From an uncultured Methylococcaceae bacterium (GTDB lineage Bacteria; Pseudomonadota; Gammaproteobacteria; Methylococcales; Methylomonadaceae), in the NCBI GenBank assembly GCA_903903765.1, contig CAIVAH010000088.1, positions 1-15,396 on the forward strand: a stretch of 15,396 nt of DNA, in the 5' to 3' direction. The notes beneath the pieces are model-generated. The model searched no databases. It saw only the letters and a list, made by a program, of their open reading frames with translations, and was not told where the DNA came from. The position numbers were made by a program, and so were the translations under genes. Below are positions 9,145-15,396 of the stretch, one piece after another; the stretch's first letter is position 1; the number at the start of each line of letters is the position of its first letter.

Positions 9145-10536
9145 ATGACTCAAATATTAAATTGTTTTAAAGCTTATGACATTCGTGGTCGCTTACCTGA
9201 TGAGTTAAATGAAGATATTGCTTATCGTATTGGCAGAGCTTATGCTCAACATATTTCACCACAGCGCGTCGTGATTGGCAGGGATATGCGTTTATCTAGT
9301 AATGAATTGGCAACGGCTTTAATCAATGGTTTATTGGATGCCGGTGTTGATGTATATGATATTGGTTTAGCAGGGACTGAAGAAGTTTATTATGCTACTT
9401 TTGCTTATCAAGAGGCGGGTTTATCTATGGATGGTGGAATTATGGTTACTGCCAGTCATAATCCGAAAGATTTTAATGGCATGAAGTTAGTGCGAGAGCA
9501 GAGTAAACCGGTAAGTGGTGATACAGGTTTGAATGATATTAGGCATTTGGCTGAGATAAACCAATTTGCTGAGTTAACTAACAATAGGGGGGAACATAAA
9601 CACATTTCTATCGCAGTTGAGTATATTGCACATTTATTGTCCTATATTACTCCTGCAGCTCTTAAACCGTTAAAGATTGTTGTAAATGCAGGTAATGGTG
9701 CAGCTGGTCATGTGATTGATGATTTGGAAGTTGCATTAAAAAAAGTTTCACCTGAAGCGTTAGAGTTTATTAAAGTTCATCATGAACCTGATGGTCATTT
9801 TCCTAACGGTATACCTAATCCATTGCTCCCAGAGAATAGGGAGAGTACCATTAATGCTATCAAAATACATCAAGCTGATTTAGGTATTGCCTGGGATGGC
9901 GATTTTGATCGTTGTTTTTTATTTGATGAAACCGGCCGTTTCATTGAAGGTTATTACATCGTGGGCTTATTGGCAGAAGCATTCCTAAAGCAATATCCAG
10001 GTGCAAAAATTGTGCATGACCCGAGATTAACGTGGAATACGGTTGATATTGTTAGTTCAATGCAGGGTGTGGCTATTCAAAGTAAAACAGGACATGCTTT
10101 TATCAAGGAACGTATGCGTTTGGAAGATGCTGTATACGGTGGTGAAATGAGTGCTCATCACTATTTTAGAGATTTTTCTTATTGTGATAGTGGCATGATA
10201 CCTTGGTTGCTAGTGATTGAATTAATAAGCCGTTCAGGTAAAAGTTTGTCGCAATTAGTCGATGAACGTATGTTAAAGTTTCCTGCTAGTGGCGAGATTA
10301 ATCGGACAATTTTACAGCCTGATAAGGCTATAGAAAAAGTTAGGTTGTTCTATCAAGGCTCGGCAGTACAAGTTGATTATACTGATGGTTTAAGTATGGA
10401 TATGGGTGAGTGGCGTTTCAATTTACGTTGCTCTAACACTGAACCACTAGTAAGATTAAACGTGGAGTCGCGAGCTAATGAACCATTAATGAAACAAAAA
10501 ACTGCTGAATTATTGGCTATGCTTGCTTCTGATTAA
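9145..10536 (+). CDS. manB: Phosphomannomutase / phosphoglucomutase
   Basis: A 463-residue alpha-D-phosphohexomutase that interconverts mannose 6-phosphate and mannose 1-phosphate (and possibly the glucose forms), feeding GDP-mannose for polysaccharides. Motifs appear in order: [11 protein letters not shown] at the N terminus (8-18), the phosphoserine loop TASHNP (102-107, S104), the Mg-binding DGDFDR (251-256), the sugar-specificity loop GEMSAHHYF (333-341), and the C-terminal phosphate-binding [12 protein letters not shown] (428-439). GEMSAHHYF matches enzymes accepting mannose. The reading frame extends upstream to a TTG at 9034. I reject that start because the 37 extra residues are not family-like, while [15 protein letters not shown] at 9145 matches the family N terminus and length (E. 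coli CpsG, 456). No clear ribosome binding site precedes 9145. No GDP-mannose or capsule genes are adjacent. The symbol could equally be algC or cpsG. Confidence 0.93.
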   Translation: MTQILNCFKAYDIRGRLPDELNEDIAYRIGRAYAQHISPQRVVIGRDMRLSSNELATALINGLLDAGVDVYDIGLAGTEEVYYATFAYQEAGLSMDGGIMVTASHNPKDFNGMKLVREQSKPVSGDTGLNDIRHLAEINQFAELTNNRGEHKHISIAVEYIAHLLSYITPAALKPLKIVVNAGNGAAGHVIDDLEVALKKVSPEALEFIKVHHEPDGHFPNGIPNPLLPENRESTINAIKIHQADLGIAWDGDFDRCFLFDETGRFIEGYYIVGLLAEAFLKQYPGAKIVHDPRLTWNTVDIVSSMQGVAIQSKTGHAFIKERMRLEDAVYGGEMSAHHYFRDFSYCDSGMIPWLLVIELISRSGKSLSQLVDERMLKFPASGEINRTILQPDKAIEKVRLFYQGSAVQVDYTDGLSMDMGEWRFNLRCSNTEPLVRLNVESRANEPLMKQKTAELLAMLASD

Positions 10537-10553
10537 CTGAATTGATAGTTATT

Positions 10554-10575
10554 AAGGCGCTTCGCAGAGCGCCTT
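10554..10575. terminator. Hairpin between the convergent phosphomannomutase gene and nrdJ operon
   Basis: A perfect 8-bp stem AAGGCGCT/AGCGCCTT encloses the 6-base loop TCGCAG, 17 bases after the manB stop and 16 bases beyond the last stop of the nrdJ operon. On the plus strand a loosely T-rich stretch follows (TTGGTTATAGTTATTTTTT), so termination of manB is plausible but not textbook. On the minus strand no U-run follows, so its use by the nrdJ operon is less certain. Confidence 0.6.
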
Positions 10576-10591
10576 TGGTTATAGTTATTTT

Positions 10592-10807
10592 TTAACCGCA
10601 CTTGCTATCGCCGCAGTTTAAGCAAGTCATACATCCATCCATTAATACTAAAGCTTTAGTTTGGCATTTTGCACAAAGAAGTGCTTTTGCTGGGAAGTTT
10701 CCTGATTCATCTAAAGTTGATGTGTCACTATGAATGGCTTCAAATTCTTTACGTTTAGCATTTAAAAATTGTTGTTGATGGGTATCAAATTCAGGGCTAT
10801 GTAACAT
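10592..10807 (-). CDS. nrdJb: NrdJb C-terminal segment with cysteine-rich tail, in a shifted frame relative to the upstream part
   Basis: A 71-codon frame beginning MLHSPEFDTHQQQF and ending with a cysteine-rich tail: C45, C48, C59, C62, C65 and C70 (AKC, GCMTCLNC, SKCG). This matches what I remember of the end of Pseudomonas NrdJb, where CxxC pairs probably bind zinc and the extreme C-terminal cysteines carry reducing equivalents to the active site of class II ribonucleotide reductase. The frame is +1 relative to the upstream nrdJb part and overlaps it by 11 bases. If one A is removed from the run at 10813-10821, the two parts read continuously as HLKKIGMLHSPEF, giving one protein of about 232 residues, the expected full NrdJb length. 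Read as written, it needs the ATG at 10807, which has no ribosome binding site, though reinitiation from the overlapping TAG is conceivable. A sequencing error, programmed slippage or a real split are all possible. Confidence 0.8.
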   Translation of the reverse strand: MLHSPEFDTHQQQFLNAKRKEFEAIHSDTSTLDESGNFPAKALLCAKCQTKALVLMDGCMTCLNCGDSKCG

Positions 10808-11291
10808 GCCAATTTTTTTTTAAATGCTGCTCGATTGTACAACCAATTTCAGCCACTAAAGACGGCATAAATACGCCACCTTTTTTAAAATAGCCACCTT
10901 TAGGATCAAACACGGATTTTAATTCGTCTACTAAAAATACCGCATCCCCCCCTTTACGAAATACTGCAGAGATAACGCGCGTAAGTGCTAATACCCATTG
11001 GAAGTGTTCCATATTCTTTGAGTTAATAAAGACTTCGTAAGGTCGGCGTTCTTCGTGTTCTGTATCTTCATTTAAGATCATGTCATTGATTGTAATGTAC
11101 AAAGCATGTTCTGATTGTGGGGTCTTAATTTTATAGGTAGAGCCAAACAATATTTCAGGTCTAGCTACATTTTCATGCATACTTTCTAGATCAAGTTTTT
11201 TCTCTTCTGATTCGACTTGTTCTAGCTTAATTTTTTCTTCAGTATTAACTACTTTATAGCTAATAATTTTTTTACTGATTTTATGTGCCAT
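10797..11291 (-). CDS. nrdJb: Class II ribonucleotide reductase small component NrdJb, N-terminal part
   Basis: A 164-codon frame that begins MAHKISKKIISYKVVN and contains FGSTYKIKTP (49-58), EHALYITIND (61-70), EVFINSKNMEHFQWVLALTRVISAVFRKGGD (split across 86-116) and YFKKGGVFMPSLVAEIG (134-150). These match the NrdJb chain, which corresponds to the C-terminal end of single-chain adenosylcobalamin-dependent reductases and works with NrdJa. The last residues (NWHVT, then TAG) follow a run of nine A in the coding strand and are not family-like, so the normal protein should continue in the other frame (10592-10807). It starts 13 bases after the nrdJa stop with an AAAGAGAC ribosome binding site, indicating an operon with nrdJa. 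Without the tail the chain would lack the cysteines thought to regenerate the enzyme. Confidence 0.9.
   Translation of the reverse strand: MAHKISKKIISYKVVNTEEKIKLEQVESEEKKLDLESMHENVARPEILFGSTYKIKTPQSEHALYITINDMILNEDTEHEERRPYEVFINSKNMEHFQWVLALTRVISAVFRKGGDAVFLVDELKSVFDPKGGYFKKGGVFMPSLVAEIGCTIEQHLKKNWHVT
10813..10821 (-). other. Nine-A homopolymer frameshift site in nrdJb
   Basis: The plus strand has nine T in a row, so the nrdJb coding strand has A9. The N-terminal frame reads LKKN and soon stops (TAG, 10797-10799). With eight A (or eleven) it enters the frame carrying the conserved tail. A stop codon (TAA) in the tail frame at the front of the run shows that the tail frame cannot be entered from further upstream. 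It is the longest homopolymer I found in any coding region here; a T8 in the channel gene near 7770-7777 does not break its frame. Confidence 0.85.
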
Positions 11292-11304
11292 GATTTTTGT
11301 CTCT

Positions 11305-13452
11305 TTAAAATTTACCGTAATAGCCTTCTTTTAAGGCATCAAACAAGTTAGCGGCACTATGAATTTCACCATCATATTCCACATCTTCGTTACCCTTTAG
11401 CTCAATGATTTCACCATCTTCTAAGGTAAATTGATAAGTGGTGTTTACTAAGTCAGATTCTTTTACTAATACGCCTTGGAACACTTCGGGATTAAATCGG
11501 AAAGTGGTACAACCTTTTAAACCTTGATCATATGCATATTCATAGATCGATTTAAAATCCTCATAAGGAAAATCTGTGGGTACATTAGCTGTTTTTGAAA
11601 TAGAGGAATCTATCCATTTTTGAGCTGCAGCTTGAATGTCAACATGCTGTTTGGGAGTTACATCGTCTGCAGCTATAAAATAATCAGGTAATGCATGATT
11701 TGGATTATCACTGTATGGTATTGCATTGCTATTAACCAATTCACGATAGGCTAATAATTCAAAAGAGAATACATCGATTTTTTCTTTTGATTTTTTGCCC
11801 GCTCTGATCACGTTACGTGAATAATGATGTGCAAAGCTGGGTTCAATACCGTTACTAGCATTATTGGCTAAGGATAATGAAATAGTACCCGTTGGAGCAA
11901 TAGAGCTGTGGTGAGTAAAGCGTGCGCCTTTGGCAATAAGTTCTGTAACTAATTCGGGTTCTTCTTTAGCAATTTGTTGCATATAACGGCTGTATTTAGC
12001 TAGTAGAACCTTACCTGCAACTTGGTCGCCAACTTTATAGCCATCTGTTACCATTTCTGGCCGTTTATGTAGCATTTCTCCTGTTACAGTAAAGACTTGT
12101 TCCATTATAGGAGCTGGACCTTTTTCTTTAGCTAAAGATAAAGCGGCTTTCCAGCCTTCAATAGCCATTACTTTGGTAACTTCTTCGGTAAATTTAATAG
12201 AATCAGCATCGCCGTATTTCATGCCAAGCATAGTGACAGTTGACCCTAAACCTAAATAGCCCATCCCATGGCGACGTTTGTTAATGATTTCTTCGCGTTG
12301 TTGAGGTAGCGGCAAGCCATTAATTTCCACAACGTTGTCTAACATGCGTGTAAAAATTTTGACAGTTTTACTATAATTTACCCAATCGAAAGACGCATCT
12401 TTTGTAAACGGTTTTTTGACAAAACGGGTAAGATTAACAGACCCTAGTAAGCAACTACCGTATGGTGGCAAAGGTTGTTCTCCACAAGGATTAGTTGCCC
12501 GTATATTTTCGCAAAACCAGTTGTTATTCATTTCATTTACTTTATCAATTAAGATAAAGCCAGGCTCAGCGTAATCATAAGTTGAGCTCATTATAATATC
12601 CCATAGGCGCCGAGCTGGAATGGTTTTGCTAATTTTGCAAGCCACTAAGCCATCGTTGTTAACTATATAACCTATTTTAATCGGTAAGTCACGCCAGATA
12701 ATTTGTTGGCTATTTAGTAAGTCTAGTTTATCGATTGATACTTCTTTTTCAGTAACAGGAAACGATAATGGCCATGCGAGATCGTTTTTGACGGCTTGCA
12801 TAAACTCAGTGGTAATTAGTAATGATAAGTTAAATTGTCTTAAGCGGCCGTTTTCTCTTTTCGCGCGAATAAATTCGATAACATCTGGGTGACCAATATC
12901 AAAAGTGGCCATTTGTGCACCGCGACGTCCTCCTGCAGAAGACACGGTGAAACACATTTTATCGTAAATATCCATAAAGGATAATGGCCCTGATGTATAC
13001 GCGCCGGCACCAGATACATAAGCATCCTTAGGACGGAGGGTAGAAAACTCATAACCTATTCCGCAACCTGCTTTAAGAGTTAGACCTGCTTCATGGACTT
13101 TGCCTAAAATATCATCCATAGAATCAGCAATTGTGCCAGATACGGTACAGTTAATAGTGGACGTGGCAGGTTTATGCTCCAAAGCACCAGCATTAGAGAT
13201 AATGCGGCCAGCAGGAATAACACCTTGACGTAAAGCCCAAAGGAATTCTGTATAGAATTGGTCTTTTTTATTATCCGCTTCAACATCCGCTAATGCTCTA
13301 GCAACTCTTTGATAAGTTTCATCGATTGTGCTATCAATAGCAACTCCATCTTTACTTTTTAAGCGATATTTAGTGTCCCATATATCCATAGAAGCATCTT
13401 GGAACGGGATTTCCGTAACAGTATTGGGGATAACATGCAGTTGTGCAGGCAT
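11305..13452 (-). CDS. nrdJa: Adenosylcobalamin-dependent (class II) ribonucleoside-diphosphate reductase, large component NrdJa
   Basis: A 715-residue catalytic chain that makes deoxyribonucleotides with a cobalamin-derived radical, with or without oxygen. Key residues appear in class II order: a redox cysteine in STINCTV (C102), the NPCGE motif (321-325) with the thiyl-radical cysteine C323 and glutamate E325, and the second redox cysteine in YGSCLLGSVNL (C334). The spacing parallels C134/C322/C333 of the Thermotoga enzyme (from memory). Also seen are SSAGGRRGAQ (171-180), RRHGMGYLGLG (393-403) and HHSSIAPTGTIS (514-525) for substrate and phosphate binding. There is no N-terminal ATP-cone, as expected for the Pseudomonas-type split NrdJa, and the rest of the enzyme is in nrdJb just downstream. 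No class I genes (nrdAB) are nearby. The start is the first ATG; the ribosome binding site is weak, and M22 is a less likely alternative. Paired NrdR boxes precede the gene. Confidence 0.95.
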   Translation of the reverse strand: MPAQLHVIPNTVTEIPFQDASMDIWDTKYRLKSKDGVAIDSTIDETYQRVARALADVEADNKKDQFYTEFLWALRQGVIPAGRIISNAGALEHKPATSTINCTVSGTIADSMDDILGKVHEAGLTLKAGCGIGYEFSTLRPKDAYVSGAGAYTSGPLSFMDIYDKMCFTVSSAGGRRGAQMATFDIGHPDVIEFIRAKRENGRLRQFNLSLLITTEFMQAVKNDLAWPLSFPVTEKEVSIDKLDLLNSQQIIWRDLPIKIGYIVNNDGLVACKISKTIPARRLWDIIMSSTYDYAEPGFILIDKVNEMNNNWFCENIRATNPCGEQPLPPYGSCLLGSVNLTRFVKKPFTKDASFDWVNYSKTVKIFTRMLDNVVEINGLPLPQQREEIINKRRHGMGYLGLGSTVTMLGMKYGDADSIKFTEEVTKVMAIEGWKAALSLAKEKGPAPIMEQVFTVTGEMLHKRPEMVTDGYKVGDQVAGKVLLAKYSRYMQQIAKEEPELVTELIAKGARFTHHSSIAPTGTISLSLANNASNGIEPSFAHHYSRNVIRAGKKSKEKIDVFSFELLAYRELVNSNAIPYSDNPNHALPDYFIAADDVTPKQHVDIQAAAQKWIDSSISKTANVPTDFPYEDFKSIYEYAYDQGLKGCTTFRFNPEVFQGVLVKESDLVNTTYQFTLEDGEIIELKGNEDVEYDGEIHSAANLFDALKEGYYGKF

Positions 13453-13483
13453 AGGTATGTATCTCGAGGGTTAAGGTGTAAAA

Positions 13484-13499
13484 AAACTATATATAGATG
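13484..13499. promoter_or_regulatory. NrdR box, promoter-distal copy downstream of the nrdJ -10
   Basis: AAACTATATATAGATG contains the perfect palindromic core CTATATATAG and fits the NrdR consensus acaCwAtATaTwGtgt well at its centre, less well at its edges. It lies 16 bases from the second box (13516-13531), 32 bp centre to centre, three helical turns. That is the arrangement known for NrdR pairs upstream of ribonucleotide reductase genes. It would lie in the early transcribed leader of nrdJa. Confidence 0.7.
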
Positions 13500-13515
13500 G
13501 TTAATTAAAAATTAG

Positions 13516-13531
13516 GCACAATATATAGTGT
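13516..13531. promoter_or_regulatory. NrdR box overlapping the nrdJ -10 element
   Basis: GCACAATATATAGTGT agrees with the NrdR consensus acaCwAtATaTwGtgt at 15 of 16 positions. It covers the predicted -10 element of nrdJa (13520-13525, reverse strand). NrdR is a zinc-finger/ATP-cone repressor that binds pairs of such boxes when dATP is high, so binding here should block transcription of nrdJa-nrdJb. The nrdR gene is not in the window. Confidence 0.8.
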
Positions 13532-13547
13532 TTAAAATAAATTACAA
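13520..13547 (-). promoter_or_regulatory. Probable nrdJ operon promoter
   Basis: On the reverse strand TTGTAA (13542-13547) and TATATT (13520-13525) are separated by 16 bases. Transcription would start near 13513, leaving a leader of about 60 bases before the nrdJa ATG. The overlap of the -10 with an NrdR box supports the assignment. No cobalamin riboswitch-like B12 box was recognised between the promoter and the start codon, and the leader is too short for one. Confidence 0.55.
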
Positions 13548-13622
13548 CAGAAATTTTCGTTACATACGTAGTTGTTTTTTTTCTGAGCTTATAGGTTATT
13601 GTTTTTTAAAGTGTGCTGTATA

Positions 13623-13638
13623 ACACTATATACATTGT
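13623..13638. promoter_or_regulatory. Degenerate NrdR-box-like site
   Basis: ACACTATATACATTGT (reverse strand ACAATGTATATAGTGT) matches the NrdR consensus at about 14 of 16 positions, but lacks the conserved C/G at one side of the core. Its centre is 107 bp from the nearer box, about ten helical turns. It lies about 97 bases before the DUF2934 gene, so it could affect that gene, assist looping at nrdJ, or be chance in AT-rich DNA. Confidence 0.35.
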
Positions 13639-13662
13639 TGATTTATTGTGCTTCAATGGTCT

Positions 13663-13690
13663 GCGTATTTTATTTGTTAGAAAATACTGC
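13663..13690. repeat. Inverted repeat upstream of the DUF2934 gene
   Basis: GTATTTT (13665-13671) and AAAATAC (13681-13687) form a perfect 7-bp inverted repeat around a 9-base AT-rich loop, extended by GC/GC with a one-base bulge. There is no T-run after it, so it is not a good terminator. It could be an operator or chance. It sits about 45 bases before the gene start, inside the 282-base gap between nrdJa and this gene. Confidence 0.35.
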
Positions 13691-13734
13691 GCACACCAGT
13701 TCATATATTTCGAAACTATCTCAGAGGTAATATT

Positions 13735-13917
13735 ATGAAAAAATCAAATCAAATTGATCAAAATTCAACGCAAGATCAGGTTAATGAAACTATTTGTTTG
13801 CCGTATGCAGATGCTAGAATTGCTGAATTAGCTTACTTTAAAGCTGAAGAAAGAGGTTTTGAACCTGGTCATGAATTGGATGATTGGTTAGCAGCCGAAC
13901 GTGCCTATCTATTATAA
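13735..13917 (+). CDS. DUF2934 domain small protein
   Basis: A 60-residue soluble acidic protein. Its C-terminal half (YADARIAELAYFKAEERGFEPGHELDDWLAAERAYL) has the DUF2934 pattern: an alpha-helical 'IAExAYxxAExRG' followed by 'PGHELDDWLxAExxL', filling residues 24-59. The family is common in environmental proteobacteria and its function is not known to me. The first 22 residues are polar and probably disordered. The start is well supported by AGAGG at 13723-13727, seven bases before the ATG. It diverges from nrdJa and is followed after 63 bases by a DUF4870 gene on the same strand, which may be co-transcribed. Confidence 0.85.
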   Translation: MKKSNQIDQNSTQDQVNETICLPYADARIAELAYFKAEERGFEPGHELDDWLAAERAYLL

Positions 13918-13980
13918 GCGCATCAACCTAGATGAAAATAATACGATATTTACAGAATAACTAGATATTAAGGAATAAGA

Positions 13981-14337
13981 ATGAGTGGAATACATAGTTT
14001 ACATGCCGTTGCAGATCCTTTGGCAATGTCTAAAAGAATGGTAGCAACCGTTTATTTATGCCAAGCCTTAACTTTTATGTTGGCGGGTTTGCCCTTAATA
14101 ATTGGAGTTGTTATTAATTTTATAGGTCGTAATGATGCGAAAGGATCATGGTTAGAATCACATTTTAATTGGCAAATCAAAACAACATGGGTTGTATTAG
14201 CGGGGTTTGCTTTATCTGGGGCTACGTTTTATATGGGTGCAGGGGTGTTTATTTTATTAATAACCATTATCTGGATGATTTATAGAATTACACTGGGTTG
14301 GTTTGCATTAAATGATAGTAAGCCAATAGGTAGCTGA
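13981..14337 (+). CDS. DUF4870 family small membrane protein
   Basis: A 118-residue inner-membrane protein with hydrophobic stretches at about 21-48, 68-85 and 86-102, giving probably three transmembrane helices. The pattern SHFNWQIKTTW (59-69) before the second helix and IWMIYRITLGWFALNDSKPI (97-116) at the end is typical of DUF4870 (Tic20-like fold) proteins. Their role is not established, and no function can be assigned from context. The ribosome binding site (AAGGAATAAGA directly before the ATG) supports the start. It lies downstream of the DUF2934 gene, possibly in the same transcript, and ends at a strong hairpin shared with the convergent yebC-type gene. Confidence 0.85.
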   Translation: MSGIHSLHAVADPLAMSKRMVATVYLCQALTFMLAGLPLIIGVVINFIGRNDAKGSWLESHFNWQIKTTWVVLAGFALSGATFYMGAGVFILLITIIWMIYRITLGWFALNDSKPIGS

Positions 14338-14347
14338 TTTATAAAAA

Positions 14348-14382
14348 ACTTTCAGGTTGCCTTCATAATGCACCCTGAAAGT
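14348..14382. terminator. Terminator hairpin between convergent DUF4870 and yebC-type genes
   Basis: Two 13-base arms (ACTTTCAGGTTGC and GCACCCTGAAAGT) pair at 12 of 13 positions around a 9-base loop. On the reverse strand the stem is followed directly by TTTTTT, so it is a good intrinsic terminator for the yebC-type gene. On the plus strand the stem lies 10 bases after the DUF4870 stop and is followed by AATTAAATTTATTG, a weaker tail, so it probably serves both genes with unequal strength. Confidence 0.8.
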
Positions 14383-14400
14383 AATTAAATTTATTGTATT

Positions 14401-15117
14401 TTAAAAATCTGCGTCATGATAAATATTTTGGACATCATCCAAATCATTTAACATAGCTAAAAATTTTTCAAAGATCTCTAAATCTTCGCCACTAATTGCG
14501 GTACTGTCTTTAGGTAAAAACTGAATCTCGTCCACTTCAAAATCTATATCACCAAAACTATCTAGTAGCGCTTGTTTAGCTTTAAAGTATTCTGAGTGCG
14601 GGGTAAATACCGTTATTCTACCTTCTTCACTTTCAATATCAGATACATCGACATCTTCTGCTAATAAAGCTTCTAAAACGGTATCTTCACTGTCATTTTT
14701 AAATGCCAAAATGGCTGAGTGGTCAAACATGTGACTCACTACACCCTGAGTACCGATTTTACATTTAGTTTTAGTAAAACAGAGGCGGACATCACCAAAG
14801 GTGCGATTTGGGTTATCGGTTAAACAATCCACGATCACTTTAACATTGCCTGGCCCAAAACCTTCATAACGCGCAGGTGCAAAATCTTCACCGCCACCAC
14901 CTTTAGCTTTATCGATAGCCTTTTCAATAACATGTGAAGGAACTTGGTCTTTTTTAGCGCGGTCTATCAGTCCGCGTAAGGCTAAGTTTCCGTCAGGATC
15001 TACGCCACCGGCTTTAGCACAGACATAAATTTCACGACCATATTTACTGTAAACTTTCGCTTTAAAGTCAGACGTTTTAGCCATTGACTCTTTGCGGTTT
15101 TGATAGGCTCTACCCAT
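14401..15117 (-). CDS. YebC/PmpR (TACO1) family protein, YeeN-like subgroup
   Basis: A 238-residue protein of the YebC/PmpR family, the same length as E. coli YeeN. Matching blocks are the N-terminal [32 protein letters not shown] (22-39), the [31 protein letters not shown] region (44-74), [24 protein letters not shown] (83-106), [12 protein letters not shown], and the C-terminal [23 protein letters not shown]. The family was first described as DNA-binding regulators (PmpR), while the mitochondrial TACO1 and recent bacterial work point to a translation role at difficult sequences such as polyproline. Which applies here cannot be read from the sequence. The segment [10 protein letters not shown] and the LEIF ending resemble YeeN more than the RuvC-linked YebC, and no ruv genes are adjacent. 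GGAG ten bases before the ATG supports the start. It follows the ABC exporter gene after 63 bases on the same strand. Confidence 0.9.
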   Translation of the reverse strand: MGRAYQNRKESMAKTSDFKAKVYSKYGREIYVCAKAGGVDPDGNLALRGLIDRAKKDQVPSHVIEKAIDKAKGGGGEDFAPARYEGFGPGNVKVIVDCLTDNPNRTFGDVRLCFTKTKCKIGTQGVVSHMFDHSAILAFKNDSEDTVLEALLAEDVDVSDIESEEGRITVFTPHSEYFKAKQALLDSFGDIDFEVDEIQFLPKDSTAISGEDLEIFEKFLAMLNDLDDVQNIYHDADF

Positions 15118-15180
15118 TGGGTTATTACTCCGATATAAATATAAAAAATAAATTTCTATGATTGTAACAAATTAACCATT

Positions 15181-15396
15181 TTATTCTAATAAGAAATCGT
15201 TACTTTGGTGTTGCCACATCGCGTAATACTTATTTTTATTGGCTAATAATTCTTGATGTGTGCCTTGCTCAATAATTTTACCGTCTTCTAAAACGATGAT
15301 TCTATCCATTTTAAGAATGGTTGAAAGTCTATGGGCAATAACAATCGCCGTTTTAGTTTTAATCAACTCGAAAATGGCAGATTGAATTTGTTTTTC
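15181..15396 (-). CDS. ABC transporter ATP-binding/permease protein (exporter type), C-terminal end, cut by window edge
   Basis: The last 71 codons of an ABC ATPase domain read in from the window edge: EKQIQSAIFELIKTKTAIVIAHRLST, then ILKMDRIIVLEDGKIIEQGTHQELL, ending WQHQSNDFLLE. The switch histidine (IAHRLST) and the DxIIVLEDGKIxEQGTHxEL block are typical of ABCB-type half-exporters of the MsbA/multidrug group, with the ATPase fused after a six-helix membrane domain. The frame is open to the window edge, so Walker A, signature, Walker B and the membrane part lie outside. The substrate cannot be determined. No terminator is seen in the 63 bases before the yebC-type gene, so the two may be co-transcribed. 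Confidence 0.9.
   Translation of the reverse strand, partial: EKQIQSAIFELIKTKTAIVIAHRLSTILKMDRIIVLEDGKIIEQGTHQELLANKNKYYAMWQHQSNDFLLE

Noticed and set aside
12840-13286. Additional reverse-strand frames within nrdJa
   Set aside because: They are alternate frames of the well-conserved NrdJa coding sequence with no independent support.
13453-13734. Cobalamin riboswitch upstream of the B12-dependent reductase
   Set aside because: No B12-box-like sequence was recognised, and the predicted leader (about 60 bases) is too short for this class.
1-15396. Novel defence, mobile or biosynthetic system in the window
   Set aside because: All sizeable genes belong to known housekeeping families, with no integrase, transposase, repeat array, toxin-antitoxin pair or unknown multi-gene cassette; only the nrdJb frameshift and the two DUF genes stand out.

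Overview
The window is AT-rich chromosomal sequence from a bacterium, most likely a gammaproteobacterium. The class I GshA, the EttA/MscK/RecQ set, the split nrdJa/nrdJb ribonucleotide reductase (organised as in Pseudomonas) and the YeeN-type YebC protein point that way. The DUF2934 and DUF4870 genes would fit an environmental lineage such as a methanotroph or sulfur oxidiser, but that is a guess. Gene density is high. I see no tRNA, rRNA, insertion sequence, prophage or CRISPR array, and no gap above 300 bases without a gene.

Layout. Positions 1-2741 (minus strand) hold gshA, cysH and the 5' part of ettA, all read in that order; this is a sulfur-assimilation/glutathione group followed by a translation factor. 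recQ (2824-4956, plus) diverges from gshA across a short AT-rich gap and is followed by a flavin-reductase-like gene (5051-5536, plus). That gene runs tail-to-tail into a large MscK/MscM-type mechanosensitive channel gene (5530-8955, minus), with a 7-base 3' overlap. A phosphomannomutase/phosphoglucomutase gene (9145-10536, plus) diverges from the channel gene and ends at a hairpin shared with the next, convergent operon.

Positions 10592-13452 (minus) are the adenosylcobalamin-dependent (class II) ribonucleotide reductase operon: nrdJa, then nrdJb. nrdJb is broken into two overlapping frames at a run of nine A residues (coding strand). Reading through with one A fewer restores a complete NrdJb with its C-terminal cysteine-rich tail. 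Upstream of nrdJa lie two NrdR-box-like palindromes 32 bp apart centre to centre, one of them covering the probable -10 element. This predicts NrdR repression.

Positions 13735-14337 (plus) hold two small genes, a DUF2934 protein and a DUF4870 membrane protein. They end at a strong hairpin that also serves as terminator for the convergent yebC/yeeN-type gene (14401-15117, minus). The window closes with the C-terminal end of an ABC exporter ATPase (15181-15396, minus).

Most of the window is ordinary core metabolism and I found no new multi-gene system. The two items most worth a second look are the homopolymer frameshift in nrdJb and the paired NrdR boxes of nrdJ.
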